From Owenia fusiformis (lineage: Eukaryota > Annelida > Polychaeta > Sabellida > Oweniidae), in assembly GCA_903813345.2 (NCBI GenBank), contig CAIIXF020000011.1:34810983-34874982 (forward strand): 64,000 bases of DNA, written 5' to 3'. The translations under genes were made by a program, and so were the position numbers. Shown here piece by piece: positions 44,501 through 48,679 of this stretch (position 1 is its first letter; every line of letters starts with the position of its first letter). The notes below the pieces were generated by a model, which was not told the DNA's origin, ran no database searches, and was given only the letters and a program-made list of their open reading frames with translations.

Positions 44501-45964
44501 TAAAAATAGCATAAAAAGCTATACAGTGTCAGTCAAACAGTGGGGCAGGTGTTAAATACCATTTCAGATGATTTCACTATTATACTGTATAGATATTACG
44601 TCCATAAGTGAAGTTTGCACAAATTCCAGTTGTATTACCTTATCATAACAGGTAACTAGTGAATGCTAGATTTTAAAAAAAAGATCCATAATGGGTTTCA
44701 GCATATTGGATTCAGTAATCAAAATCATTGAAATAGACCCAAACATCATAAAGTTTTATTTCTGGTTCAAAATACATTGCAAATTTTTCTGCCATATATC
44801 CAAGGAGGCACTATTTTAGACATGACTTAGGTCAATCAAATTTAATTGAAATTTGCCTTGAAACAAGCATTCAACACACTTGTTGAATGCTTGAACATTA
44901 GACTCAAAGCAATAGTTAGTGTTCAAAGGGGAGAAGTCAAAAAGTTAATAGATATATTGGATCACTTGTCTATTGAAGTTGACATAAAAAGTTCAAACTT
45001 AGAACTAAAATGTGATCTTTGAACAATTAAGTTCAAATAACTACGTCTAAAGTGATTTACGACAAGCTGTAATAGGTGTAAGAACGTGATATGATTGCAA
45101 ACTGATAATGTGTGTCTTTCTGATACATATACGCTGTTTTTTTAATTCAAATGTTGCCCTTTATCATGAATTGTAAGAAGGTTCTATGCTGAATTGTGAA
45201 GTGCACAACATTTAAGTACACTGGGGACATGTAGACTGAAAATATAATTGTGATATGAATTTATATACCTGGTTGCCAAATACACCTATAGCCGTTGCCG
45301 TGGAGACCTCATTAGGCCCGAACCAGAGGGCAGCCAGTCTTGGGGGCACTTCAAGAATAAAACTCTGAGCTATAGCAGAACATGTCTGTCCAGCCATCAA
45401 CACACCAAACCTGTGAGGATTCACTGCAAAGCACTTTATACTTGCACCTAGTGCATTAAGAAATGTTGCTATTATTCCTGACCAGCGTAGACCTTTTCTA
45501 GTAAGTAACCAAGTTGCTGGGAATATAAAGGGAATATATGACGCCATATAAATCATACTCAACCAGTCTATGGCAACCTGTTGTTGATATTCATCAGCTG
45601 GAAGACTCTCATTGTAGTATCTCTTTGTAATATTGCCAATAATGTTCAGGTATATCCACTGGAAAGCACTACATGCTGAATATGACGCAAACAGCAACAA
45701 CTGGAACCAGCGTCTTATATATAATCTGGTTTCTATGACAACCTCAGATTCTTCACCCTCATTTGCCAGTGCCTCATTTTCATTATCTCCCACAAAAGTC
45801 ACAGTTGGAGCTTTTCCATTTGCTTCATGTATGGCATCACCATTTCCTGCACCATTTGGTGGTTTATATTCCCCATTAGATGTATTTGAGATAAAGGAAT
45901 CTTGTGCCGTCAATTGGCGCTGATCCGTATTACGTCGCTTAAGACCTGGCTGAGAGTTGCCCAT
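8465..45964 (-). CDS. FLVCR: FLVCR1/2-like MFS transporter, 7 exons, 3' end outside window
   Basis: Multi-exon gene for a feline leukaemia virus subgroup C receptor-related transporter (SLC49 family), a plasma-membrane major-facilitator protein linked in vertebrates to choline/ethanolamine and haem transport. Joined exons are 45964..45269, 41947..41806, 38831..38694, 32437..32370, 25142..25039, 9258..9148 and 8570..8465. All introns are GT-AG, phases match, and the total is 1365 nt or 455 codons without a stop. Family signatures appear in the expected order: [82 protein letters not shown] and GLLNASAQ. The family's C-terminal membrane segments and tail are missing, so later exons lie left of the window. 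Known substrate-contact positions appear kept (Trp in FQW, Gln in MAGQ, Tyr in LSYG, Gln in ASAQ); this mapping is from memory of the human structures. Introns are packed with mobile elements. FLVCR1 and FLVCR2 cannot be separated here. Confidence 0.93.
8791..8946. mobile_element. Palindromic MITE in FLVCR intron 6
   Basis: About 156 bp with long terminal inverted repeats: gggtgtccaaaaatgagaca on the left mirrors tgtctcatttttgggacact on the right, and homology continues inward through gacaagtattttctc. No coding capacity. The structure suits a mariner-type or fold-back MITE; the superfamily is not proven. Confidence 0.8.
9148..9258 (-). CDS. FLVCR: FLVCR exon 6
   Basis: 111 bp, acceptor caatacag|GGCTAC and donor TTAGG|gtaagt. 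It reads (K)[20 protein letters not shown] then [17 protein letters not shown]. This corresponds to helices 9-10 of FLVCR, with a TT.. start and a two-helix hydrophobic profile separated by a short NQ turn. It leaves in phase 2 and joins exon 7 to complete a Gly codon before FFMTGYLP. The match is by position and hydrophobic pattern more than by exact residues. Confidence 0.9.
9492..9530 (+). promoter_or_regulatory. Promoter-like CCAAT plus TATA pair
   Basis: ccaatcagcg (near 9498) is followed by gtataaaagg (near 9519) in a locally more GC-rich stretch. The spacing is short for a textbook CCAAT/TATA promoter, and no gene is recognisable directly downstream on the + strand. It may be a transposon promoter relic or chance. 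Confidence 0.25.
10737..10744 (+). promoter_or_regulatory. TATA box of the 5' LTR
   Basis: ggggTATAAATAgagacg lies about 560 bp into the LTR and is conserved in the 3' LTR at 17881. Transcription would start roughly 25-30 bp downstream, making the repeat blocks part of a very long transcribed leader. Confidence 0.6.
10840..11510 (+). repeat. LTR repeat block A (GGACTTAG words with cttaggcagattc)
   Basis: Degenerate units of roughly 45-60 bp built around gaggatcttaggcagattc and cccgttgagggact. The 3' LTR copy is near 17970-18725. No coding signal. Confidence 0.8.
11515..11990 (+). repeat. LTR repeat block B (~80-bp units)
   Basis: Units run gagggacttagccaatattc, then accatagttgcctggagttt, then gatgcccagaggaacttaag and gaatattcacgcatatatt. 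About five to six units, mirrored in the 3' LTR at 18745-19215. An open frame across it repeats [18 protein letters not shown] but is a by-product of the DNA repeat. Confidence 0.85.
11990..12935 (+). repeat. LTR repeat block C (~121-bp units)
   Basis: Units carry cttcagtttgatagacttag, aatattcacagcccatttg, cttcaacttggtggacttag and ctgaagaacttagcagattc. About eight units here and about six in the 3' LTR (19215-19920). Unit number is the main length difference between the LTRs. Confidence 0.85.
13014..14214. mobile_element. 1.2-kb TIR element in the 5' LTR, 9-bp target duplication (Mutator-like?)
   Basis: Flanked by the 9-bp direct repeat ataattcgc (13005-13013 and 14215-14223); the uninterrupted 3' LTR has a single copy. 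Ends are GGGTGCACCCCAG and the mirror of GGGGTCAACCCAG, each running into tandem 15-bp units cccagttgtccgaaa (variant ttctcc): about seven on the left and five on the right. No transposase seen. Internal sequence near 13570-13700 matches, inverted, 23755-23885 in the larger element. The 9-bp duplication fits MuDR/Mutator; that class is an inference. Confidence 0.85.
14425..14440 (+). promoter_or_regulatory. Primer-binding site (tRNA-Leu)
   Basis: TGGTGGCAGCGGTGGG starts one base after the LTR end. It is the exact complement of ...CCCACCGCTGCCA-CCA, the 3' end of a eukaryotic tRNA-Leu as I recall it. Sixteen matching bases directly after the LTR is the expected place for minus-strand priming. 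Confidence 0.8.
14473..16050 (+). CDS. Retrotransposon gag protein, N-terminal and capsid part
   Basis: 525 codons from an ATG 33 bp past the primer-binding site. The N-terminal 120 residues are acidic and Pro-rich. Residues 120-230 are Gln-rich and probably coiled coil. The middle is Ser/Thr/Lys-rich. A capsid-like domain occupies about 415-525 ([15 protein letters not shown]... [13 protein letters not shown] ... ALEKRFGP), the Retrotrans_gag pattern. The frame ends at LTSLARI-stop, in the middle of the domain. Downstream sequence continues in another frame and the usual linking segment is missing, which points to an internal deletion plus frameshift. Codon structure is otherwise clean, consistent with a young copy. 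Confidence 0.85.
   Translation: MEQEQDLPPPPVVEDMTDMESETIRKTDNVGIDNPRVDDNTMPVQGYDLTQGESPGPRLKTVKLDTREMGLPSLWSTGYWTGKVLDTSPINSDDEEPQRRHRFPLTSTAADRQSVSFREREDRMRQNLNWIQGKLESRMDVLSEAMIAQQKQMQKLAETQQECMTQVVNTQKSLMLGLTESQKTQIQNIRQIAEQVRCSQDNQEAQFQGLKGQMKSFQQTMENSIIEKLQHSLSIELDAPDISEKPQLLGNVRSHSSHVAKTQSPVISAGRDEYPTVRTRLTTRSKDSFTQTPLASGVKRPRKLIRQDRNSLRPGGEPMEHHAKGISQQPKDLEGLSQLKDRLVSEHVDFTSAHKFPHYSGEKIASSSNQDNAVNGGLGKTETTNGSDLSTELIKMCSKLCDKVSKDNSEKASKSRIKPDVYNGTTPWQDYRAYFEICAEANNWTEEDKRRFLATSLRGPTQQMVLEMGQDYSYEQLLLALEKRFGPGGKAEVHEAELVGRIRKPKETLQSLGQDIRRLTSLARI
16040..16978 (+). CDS. Retrotransposon gag end (zinc knuckle) and aspartic protease, out of frame with gag
   Basis: Open in the +2 frame relative to the preceding gag piece, with no ATG near its start, so it is expressed by frameshift or is the broken rest of gag. 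A CCHC knuckle [14 protein letters not shown] (about 16277-16318) fits CX2CX4HX4C. A retropepsin follows: active-site LVDSGA near 16485, a central segment ending [11 protein letters not shown] near 16710, then an ALDYGRGTM-like strand. A basic Arg-rich tail follows and the frame stops at 16976-16978. No pol follows before the polypurine tract. Confidence 0.85.
   Translation, partial: LESERIRKGQKPKYSQVNALEDKDDELQKLFKLVEDIKLDTQKSIKAECSQNLERMIELLAKPNKTEPETTGQPVRKFKCFYCYKIGHKIADCYSRKRAEEQTKETPEKSSQVATVRLQSLQGKNVKSFKETQKIVAHGRVCDTDVAFLVDSGAVSTILSSEVYRKIPEHRRPKMEPPKKIIVQAGGEPLGVKGVVQTGVSIDNHEETLTVVVADIQFDGILGTDYLAASSAILDYGRGTMTMRPERGKTSSKDAEGREGYNYNPSSNVCVTRNSPVKVPRTRMYRGSYFRTRQRSDRDSDWRNHYPSTMKH
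16979..17311 (+). other. Untranslated stretch where pol would be expected
   Basis: About 330 bp between the protease stop and the polypurine tract. No reverse transcriptase, RNase H or integrase motif in any frame. An aataaa-type signal (ctaataaacc) occurs near 17200. This is the seam of the deletion that made the element non-autonomous. Confidence 0.6.
17312..17319 (+). promoter_or_regulatory. Polypurine tract
   Basis: GGGAGGAG lies directly before the TGTAAC start of the 3' LTR, the position needed for plus-strand priming. Confidence 0.75.
17320..20203 (+). repeat. 3' LTR
   Basis: 2884 bp, TG...CA ended, same repeat blocks as the 5' LTR with fewer block C units, and a TATA box at 17881. 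It lacks the TIR-element insertion and instead carries an 86-bp gag-derived patch at 18376-18461. Confidence 0.9.
18376..18461 (+). repeat. 86-bp copy of gag coding sequence inside the 3' LTR
   Basis: Identical along its whole length to 14910-14995 of this element's gag (starts gatagctcaacagaaacag, ends cagaagagtctca). The 5' LTR lacks it and has ctaagcatatatctgatgga at that place. Short irregular sequence (tagacttaggacttag) precedes the patch. Confidence 0.9.
20208..20560. other. Spacer between LTR element and 3.9-kb TIR element
   Basis: AT-rich, no open frame or repeat recognised. It may be the middle part of an older host element (see 9966-24738). Its last nine bases, ctgataacc, are the left target duplication of the next element. 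Confidence 0.5.
21672..22084. repeat. Fold-back with perfect central palindrome
   Basis: Long imperfect arms, for example cgaccgttaatttgaattct at the left against ccaattaacggtcg at the right, and gcaccgtttttcttc against gaagaaaaacggtgc. The centre at 21857-21889 is ccccagctgt / acagctgggg around agaaggccttct. No coding. Confidence 0.75.
22840..23640. repeat. Second fold-back inside the 3.9-kb element
   Basis: Imperfect inverted arms centred near 23235: gatggaaacgtaacttgact at the left against agtaaagttacatttccatc at the right, and cctccataagttgaattttt against forms near 23575-23640. The arm end shares ccaaacttatggaggggagt with the 40-bp minisatellite at 32679. Confidence 0.65.
25039..25142 (-). 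CDS. FLVCR: FLVCR exon 5
   Basis: 104 bp, acceptor gttccag|GAAGAA and donor TTTAA|gtaagc. It reads [20 protein letters not shown] then [15 protein letters not shown], almost collinear with the vertebrate [14 protein letters not shown]...G.WLD.TK block: helix 8 and the start of a short inner loop. It leaves in phase 2. The next intron towards the 3' end is about 15.8 kb long and holds the LTR retrotransposon and the 3.9-kb TIR element. Confidence 0.93.
25225..26565. mobile_element. CCGT-bearing repeat element with ~128-bp internal repeats
   Basis: tcccatcgaac at the left mirrors gttcgatggga at 26525-26535. It starts with a (CCGT)n run, then ggcaataactcaaataccg, then about six units of ~128 bp built from gagcgattttgttcatattt, ctataagcatggcacactg and gcggccattttgaaaaatgg. 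A related copy with the same right end (gatttgctac...gttgc.gtt) sits at 58620-59560. No protein seen. Confidence 0.75.
25261..25350. repeat. CCGT/ACGT tetranucleotide microsatellite
   Basis: Runs of ccgt with a central acgtacgt interruption. It lies about 120 bp upstream (in gene direction) of FLVCR exon 5, inside the repeat element. Confidence 0.9.
28119..28643. mobile_element. pogo-like MITE (degenerate) in the centre of the fold-back
   Basis: Starts TA-CAGTAAAATCTTTCTAATC and ends acaggtttcactg, with several internal 'gtgttcagatt' blocks. It is the same family as 42328-42563. The right target TA is not intact. Confidence 0.45.
28650..30400. other. Central non-coding part of the fold-back
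   Basis: AT-rich, no convincing open frame or domain in six frames. A run of thirteen or so G occurs near 29864-29876. Parts may be decayed coding sequence (several broken frames near 29000-29500) but nothing can be named. Confidence 0.4.
30414..31105. repeat. Inner inverted repeat of the fold-back
   Basis: tatcgcaacagatttcagca near 30436 mirrors ctgtctgaaatctgttgcga near 31060, and ctgaggatttgaggaggtgc mirrors gcacctgcttaaatcctcag. The loop is around 30800. Confidence 0.75.
32370..32437 (-). CDS. FLVCR: FLVCR exon 4
   Basis: 68 bp, acceptor tatttcag|GTCTGAA and donor TCCCA|gtaagt. It completes the Gly codon of LSYG, then reads [20 protein letters not shown] and FP, matching the FLVCR helix 7 to helix 8 region (vertebrate forms have Y.TGAFY..STLLN at this spot). 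It leaves in phase 0. The end of a 5.6-kb fold-back element lies only about 20 bp past the donor, so the donor is almost flush with mobile DNA. Confidence 0.92.
32679..33385. repeat. ~40-bp minisatellite, about 18 copies
   Basis: Unit acttatggaggggagtgtat then atatactagatacatatatc, with a variant lacking some TA steps. Lies 240 bp upstream (in gene direction) of FLVCR exon 4. Weak open frames (YITYGGECI...) follow the repeat and are not genes. Confidence 0.9.
33386..33689. other. Intronic stretch, nothing recognised
   Basis: AT-rich FLVCR intron 3 sequence without open frames, RNA genes or repeats that I can identify. Confidence 0.5.
33690..34130. mobile_element. 441-bp TIR element, copy 1
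   Basis: Ends caataacacagatgcgggta and the mirror ctactcgcatctagtctattg. The whole sequence recurs at 43444-43885 in the same orientation with scattered substitutions. No coding capacity. Non-autonomous DNA transposon. Confidence 0.8.
34131..35630. other. Intronic stretch, nothing recognised
   Basis: About 1.5 kb of FLVCR intron 3. Only short unsupported open frames; no repeat of note. Confidence 0.45.
35631..35811. mobile_element. pogo/Tigger-like MITE
   Basis: Ends CAGTAAAACTTG and the mirror ACAGGTTTTACTG, with internal 'gtgaacacctgtctctag' type sequence. CAGTA.AACCT ends next to TA are typical of pogo/Tigger. It directly adjoins the next MITE. Confidence 0.6.
35818..35972. mobile_element. 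155-bp MITE with CAGGGTGGGCCAAAAAATG ends
   Basis: cagggtgggccaaaaaatgc at the left mirrors ggcgttttttggcccaccctg at the right (one mismatch), followed inward by cacttttttc against aaaaaaagtg. Mariner-like size and end style. Confidence 0.8.
36045..36420. repeat. 18-bp minisatellite, about 21 copies
   Basis: Unit ttcacattcatagtattg, with the last bases varying (agcattg, aatattg). One single-base insertion near 36212. Because 18 is a multiple of 3 it gives long pseudo-open frames on both strands (VHIHSI..., NVNNTM...), which are not genes. Confidence 0.95.
36421..37386. other. Intronic stretch, little recognised
   Basis: AT-rich intron sequence. A gttgggatatacagg fragment near 36500 resembles pogo-like MITE ends. 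No gene seen. Confidence 0.4.
37387..37576. mobile_element. Degenerate pogo-like MITE
   Basis: aacctgcataatcgaacacc at the left and ggattagacaggttatactg at the right, with internal 'cacctgctaatctgaacac', closely resembling 42328-42563. Confidence 0.5.
38045..38245. repeat. 22-bp minisatellite (cacccaaatgaaaatccatttg)
   Basis: About eight units of gcacccaaatgaaaatccat plus ttg. The unit is the internal motif of the CAGTGATCTCC MITE family found at 46418 and 47905, so the array probably grew from an inserted copy. Confidence 0.85.
38694..38831 (-). CDS. FLVCR: FLVCR exon 3 (functional copy; 5' part amplified upstream)
   Basis: 138 bp, acceptor tttttcag|TATTT and donor CATATG|gtaaga. With the T from exon 2 it reads [20 protein letters not shown], then [20 protein letters not shown] and LSYG. 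FKEKP.YPPSQAQ is the conserved start of the central cytosolic loop between helices 6 and 7. LSYG is the start of helix 7, whose Tyr lines the substrate cavity in the human protein. Only this acceptor, nearest the unique half of the exon, gives a good reading frame. Upstream are 22 more tandem copies of the first 70 bp of this exon plus 16 bp of intron. Confidence 0.93.
38760..40740 (-). repeat. 86-bp tandem array amplifying FLVCR exon 3 acceptor and 5' exon half (~23 copies)
   Basis: The period is 86 bp, shown by recurring taatggctgcca blocks near 38774, 38860, 38940 and so on to 40660; I count 23 copies. Each unit (minus strand) is 70 bp of exon 3 coding sequence followed by about 16 bp of intron, ending in a 3' splice site. 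The acceptor is CAG or TAG in every copy I read except the third (near 38999), where it is CGG. One unit is about 80 bp long. 86 is not a multiple of 3: entering one unit early gives TGA in the unique part of exon 3, and entering two units early gives TAA in the next unit. Copies are near identical, so the expansion or homogenisation is recent. Confidence 0.92.
40755..41805. other. FLVCR intron 2 remainder, nothing recognised
   Basis: About 1 kb between the exon 3 array and exon 2. Short open frames only, no repeat family identified. Confidence 0.45.
41806..41947 (-). CDS. FLVCR: FLVCR exon 2
   Basis: 142 bp, acceptor tttcag|TTTGGG and donor CTGT|gtaagt. It reads [17 protein letters not shown] then [22 protein letters not shown], which aligns with the family's 'GFLLPP' helix, an outer loop and the next helix. 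It enters in phase 0 directly after ...GVFGNQ of exon 1 and leaves in phase 1. The outer-loop segment [12 protein letters not shown] is hydrophilic. No array or duplication is seen at either splice site, unlike exons 3 and 7. Confidence 0.92.
42328..42563. mobile_element. pogo/Tigger-like MITE, 236 bp
   Basis: TA-flanked on both sides (42326-42327 and 42564-42565). Ends CAGTAAAACCTTC and mirror ACAGGTTTTACTG. Inside, ctaatccaaacacctctcaa and cctgctaatccaaacacttt. This is the best-preserved member in the window. Confidence 0.75.
42566..43443. other. FLVCR intron 1 stretch, nothing recognised
   Basis: AT-rich, no gene or repeat identified. Confidence 0.45.
43444..43885. mobile_element. 442-bp TIR element, copy 2
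   Basis: Same family as 33690-34130: caataacgcagatgcgagta at the left and ctactcgcatctagtttattg at the right. The inner sequence shares long identical runs such as aaatatgacatcactttgac. Confidence 0.8.
43886..45268. other. FLVCR intron 1, near the exon 1 donor
   Basis: No gene. A perfect 13-bp-arm hairpin (caagcattcaaca/tgttgaatgcttg, loop cact) lies at 44864-44893. Otherwise unremarkable AT-rich sequence. Confidence 0.5.
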
Positions 45965-45988
45965 GCTTGAATCCTCTCCTACTTCAAC
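45269..45988 (-). CDS. FLVCR: FLVCR exon with start codon: N-terminal tail and first membrane helices
   Basis: Coding from the ATG at 45964 to the donor (CAG|gtatat) gives 232 codons, ending phase 0. Residues 1-80 form a polar, presumably cytosolic tail beginning MGNSQ. A hydrophobic segment starts near residue 87 and carries the family's FQW motif (101-103). Two N-glycosylation sequons (NIT near 111, NES near 118) lie in the predicted first outer loop. Then follow DWLSMIYM (133-140), the second helix, GVLMAGQ (187-193) and [17 protein letters not shown] (207-223), all FLVCR hallmarks. The exon seems to extend upstream to an acceptor (ttttaag|GTTGAAG) at 45988/45989, with the frame open across it. 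Translation could therefore start here or in a more 5' exon. Confidence 0.93.
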
Positions 45989-46417
45989 CTTAAAATAGAA
46001 AGTACAATACATTAAAACTAGGCACAATTGTTAATTTTTTTAATAAATAATAAATAAATGAAATTTCATCAATGTAAATACCAAAAATGCAAACTGTGAC
46101 CATAAACAATTTTAACAAAATGAATGAGTATTTTACTTTAATAATAACGAATACAGTAAAATAAAAAATGTCACCGATAGCATAGGCTACTAACTTAGCT
46201 AAATAGGCTACTAGCTAAATCATTCCCTCACTTAACTGTCTTATTTTCAATTAATAAAATGTTTACTTTCAACCAAATGTGTTATAAAGCTAACTACTGA
46301 TATCTCCGTCACATGTGTAGTTTAAGGATCAAAGAATACATTACATTAGTCAGGTACAAAGAACTTCTATCAAAAAATGCACCAAGGCATGATTAACTTT
46401 TCTTGCATTTAAATGGT

Positions 46418-46569
46418 CGCAGTGGTCTCCACATGATTTTTTCTCAAGTGGGTGCAAAATTCTCATTTTCACAATTCAGACTAAAATTGGTCAAAATATG
46501 CCTATTTTTCATGATTTTTCTCATTTTCAAGTCAAGGCAAATGGATTTTCAGGTGGGGAGATCACTGCG
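46418..46569. mobile_element. CAGTGATCTCC MITE, copy A
   Basis: cgcagtggtctcc at the left mirrors ggagatcactgcg at the right. The inner sequence (gggtgcaaaattctcatttt, catgatttttctcattttca) is shared with copy B in inverted orientation. Confidence 0.7.
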
Positions 46570-47528
46570 TTATCACTCAAGTTATCTTTGTATACAAGTT
46601 AATATCTAAAATGCAATTTATGTGTACACATATGGTATAGCAAATATGTTGTCATAGCAATCTGTTCTATTATTCATTTTTGTAAAACATTGTTGAATAT
46701 TATTTTTCAAATGAATGCTTGTTCTAACACATTCTACATTGCTCGTTTTTTTCAAAATATGAACCTTTGAAAGTACATTCAAAGACTGCTTACTGTTGTA
46801 CCCTTTAAAGCAGTCTTTAGACTGAAGATTGGGAGTGTTCTATGCAGTTTTTCATATCATCTTTATTTAAATAAAACAAAAGCAAACTTTTGAGTTGAAA
46901 GAATATGATGATAATACTAATTTTAAGAACGAAAAAGTCAAAATATTTCTAATGCAAATTGCATTGATCATTGGAAGATAAAGATAGTCTGCCCGATATC
47001 TGCTTAAATGTGGTGTACACATAGAATATTTCTTTTGATTGGAGTATCAAATAATAGGCGGGCTCATTAGAAAGTCATTCAGATTTGTGAAGTTAAGTCA
47101 TATCTGTAATTCAGAGCAACTTTAATCTGTGAAATTTAGATTTAAGTTTAGAAAGGATGATGGACTCCTTTATGGTTTTCTAAACTTGCAGCTATAAAAA
47201 TGTGGTTTTCAGCATTGTAAGCCTAATGTCTCTCAATCAAAGAAATGATAAAGAACTAGTAATAGTTGATTAAGATAAGTTTATTGGGATAAGGATTTAA
47301 AAGGATAAGGTCATGTGATCAGTACCAGTAATATACATAATTTATAGTTCTTGTTTATTGGTTTCTTGGTAATGTTATGATTCTCAATAGCAAGTTGTTA
47401 CTATAGTCTCTGCTGTAATCTCTGTTAATCTAGAGTCCACTTCACTGCTTCATTGCGTCAGTAGAACGGCAAAAATAAAAAATTGGGAGACCATTGTGCA
47501 ATAATATATGGAAAAGTATATTCATAAT
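46570..47528. other. Non-coding stretch upstream of exon 1
   Basis: AT-rich sequence with no gene, RNA or repeat recognised. If the 48169-48291 exon is real this is FLVCR intron; otherwise it is 5' flanking DNA. Confidence 0.4.
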
Positions 47529-47727
47529 GTACATGAATGACATTTGTATATTTCAGATTTTTTAGTTTTTTGTGCAATAAGCCTGTGCTGTCTTGTAATT
47601 TGAAGAATTTCATCCATGTTAATCTTATTGAAAATAACATGGCAGAGAAGCATCCAAATATAAGAGGCCACACACTTTATAAGCCAAACTATAAGCAATC
47701 CAAGGTATACAAATGTCATTCATGTAC
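47529..47727. mobile_element. ~200-bp MITE with perfect 22-bp terminal inverted repeats
   Basis: The left end starts gtacatgaatgacatttgta and the right end is its exact mirror over 22 bp. The inner sequence has no open frame of note and no partner elsewhere in the window. Confidence 0.75.
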
Positions 47728-47904
47728 AATAGGAATATATTTTTCCATATATTATAACAAAATGATATTTTGATTTCTTATTTTTTAGCTTTTACTGACG
47801 CAGTTAAACAGTGAAATGGACTCTAAATAGAAGTTGAGTCGTAAATTTAAGAGTTCCCTCATGATTGGGACCCTCACATGCCTTCCAGATGGTAGTAAAC
47901 ACTC

Positions 47905-48108
47905 CAGTGATCTCCCCAGCATTAAAGTAAGTGGGCGCAGCACCCACCTGAGATTTTGAAAATAGGCTTGCACCCATCTGAAAATCCATTTGCACCCACT
48001 TGAAAATGAGAAAAATCATGAAAAATTGGCATATTTTAACCAATTTTGGTCTACATTGTGAAAATGAGAATTTTGCACCCACCTGAGAAAATCCTGGGGA
48101 GATCACAG
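47905..48108. mobile_element. CAGTGATCTCC MITE, copy B
   Basis: cagtgatctcccc at the left and ggggagatcacag at the right, with internal gcacccacctgaga and gcacccatctgaaaatcc motifs, the likely source type of the 22-bp minisatellite at 38045. It lies 60 bp from the putative 5' exon. Confidence 0.7.
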
Positions 48109-48168
48109 CACTCTCTAACCATGAGTACAGTAATGAAAGATATGAAAACGAACTGAAAATTTACTTAC

Positions 48169-48291
48169 TGGCTTGTCATTTCGGGAGTTATGATACGTTA
48201 AATTACCGAACATAAGTGAAACTGGAATGTTTGTTTGTTCACTTAAGCTAGCTATAAGAAAAGCAAATATACGGGCAGTGAATCTTCCCAT
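48169..48291 (-). CDS. Possible 5' exon or N-terminal extension of FLVCR
   Basis: A strong donor (GACAAGCCA|gtaagtaaa) closes an open frame. From an ATG at 48291 this frame codes 41 residues, MGRFTARIFAFLIASLSEQT then NIPVSLMFGNLTYHNSRNDKP. It is phase 0 and would join the acceptor at 45988 in the FLVCR frame to give ...[17 protein letters not shown].... The first part is hydrophobic and has no counterpart I know in FLVCR, so it may instead be 5' UTR or chance. RNA evidence would be needed. Confidence 0.3.
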
Positions 48292-48612
48292 ATGTGATTG
48301 ATTGCCGCTATGGTGACATGTCAACAAAATAAATTTTGTGACTCAAACGATACAATCATACATTTCGTGATAGGGCCAACATCATCATATGTGCAGAGAT
48401 GTGAAAAATGAAACGTTCAAACATTTCTAAGACCAACTTCTTTCTAATTTATATAAAGTACTATATTACTCTACTCATGCTTTATCTGGACAGAATTAAG
48501 TTCACGGAAAGTCATGTGTAAGAGGTACGTTAGGGTCCCCTTCATGAGATAACTCTTACATTTCCGACTCAACATCTGACTATTTTAAAAAATTAACAGA
48601 GTTTAGTAACTA

Positions 48613-48679
48613 GCCCCACGAGCGGTAGAGCGTCAGACTTTGGAGCGGAAGGCCCTAGGTTCGATTCTCGCACGGGGCA
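48613..48679 (+). tRNA. tRNA-derived relic (pseudo-tRNA or SINE head)
   Basis: 67 nt starting GCCCCACGAGCGGTAGAGCG and ending GGTTCGATTCTCGCACGGGGCA. A box and B box remnants are clear and five acceptor pairs remain, but the D arm is shortened, the anticodon and T stems are mispaired and no T-run terminator follows. The loop reads CTTTGGA, so the parent may be Gln(TTG). Not a working tRNA. Confidence 0.6.

Noticed and set aside
48613-48679. Functional tRNA-Gln
   Set aside because: Shortened D arm, mispaired anticodon and T stems and no terminator; treated as relic or SINE head.
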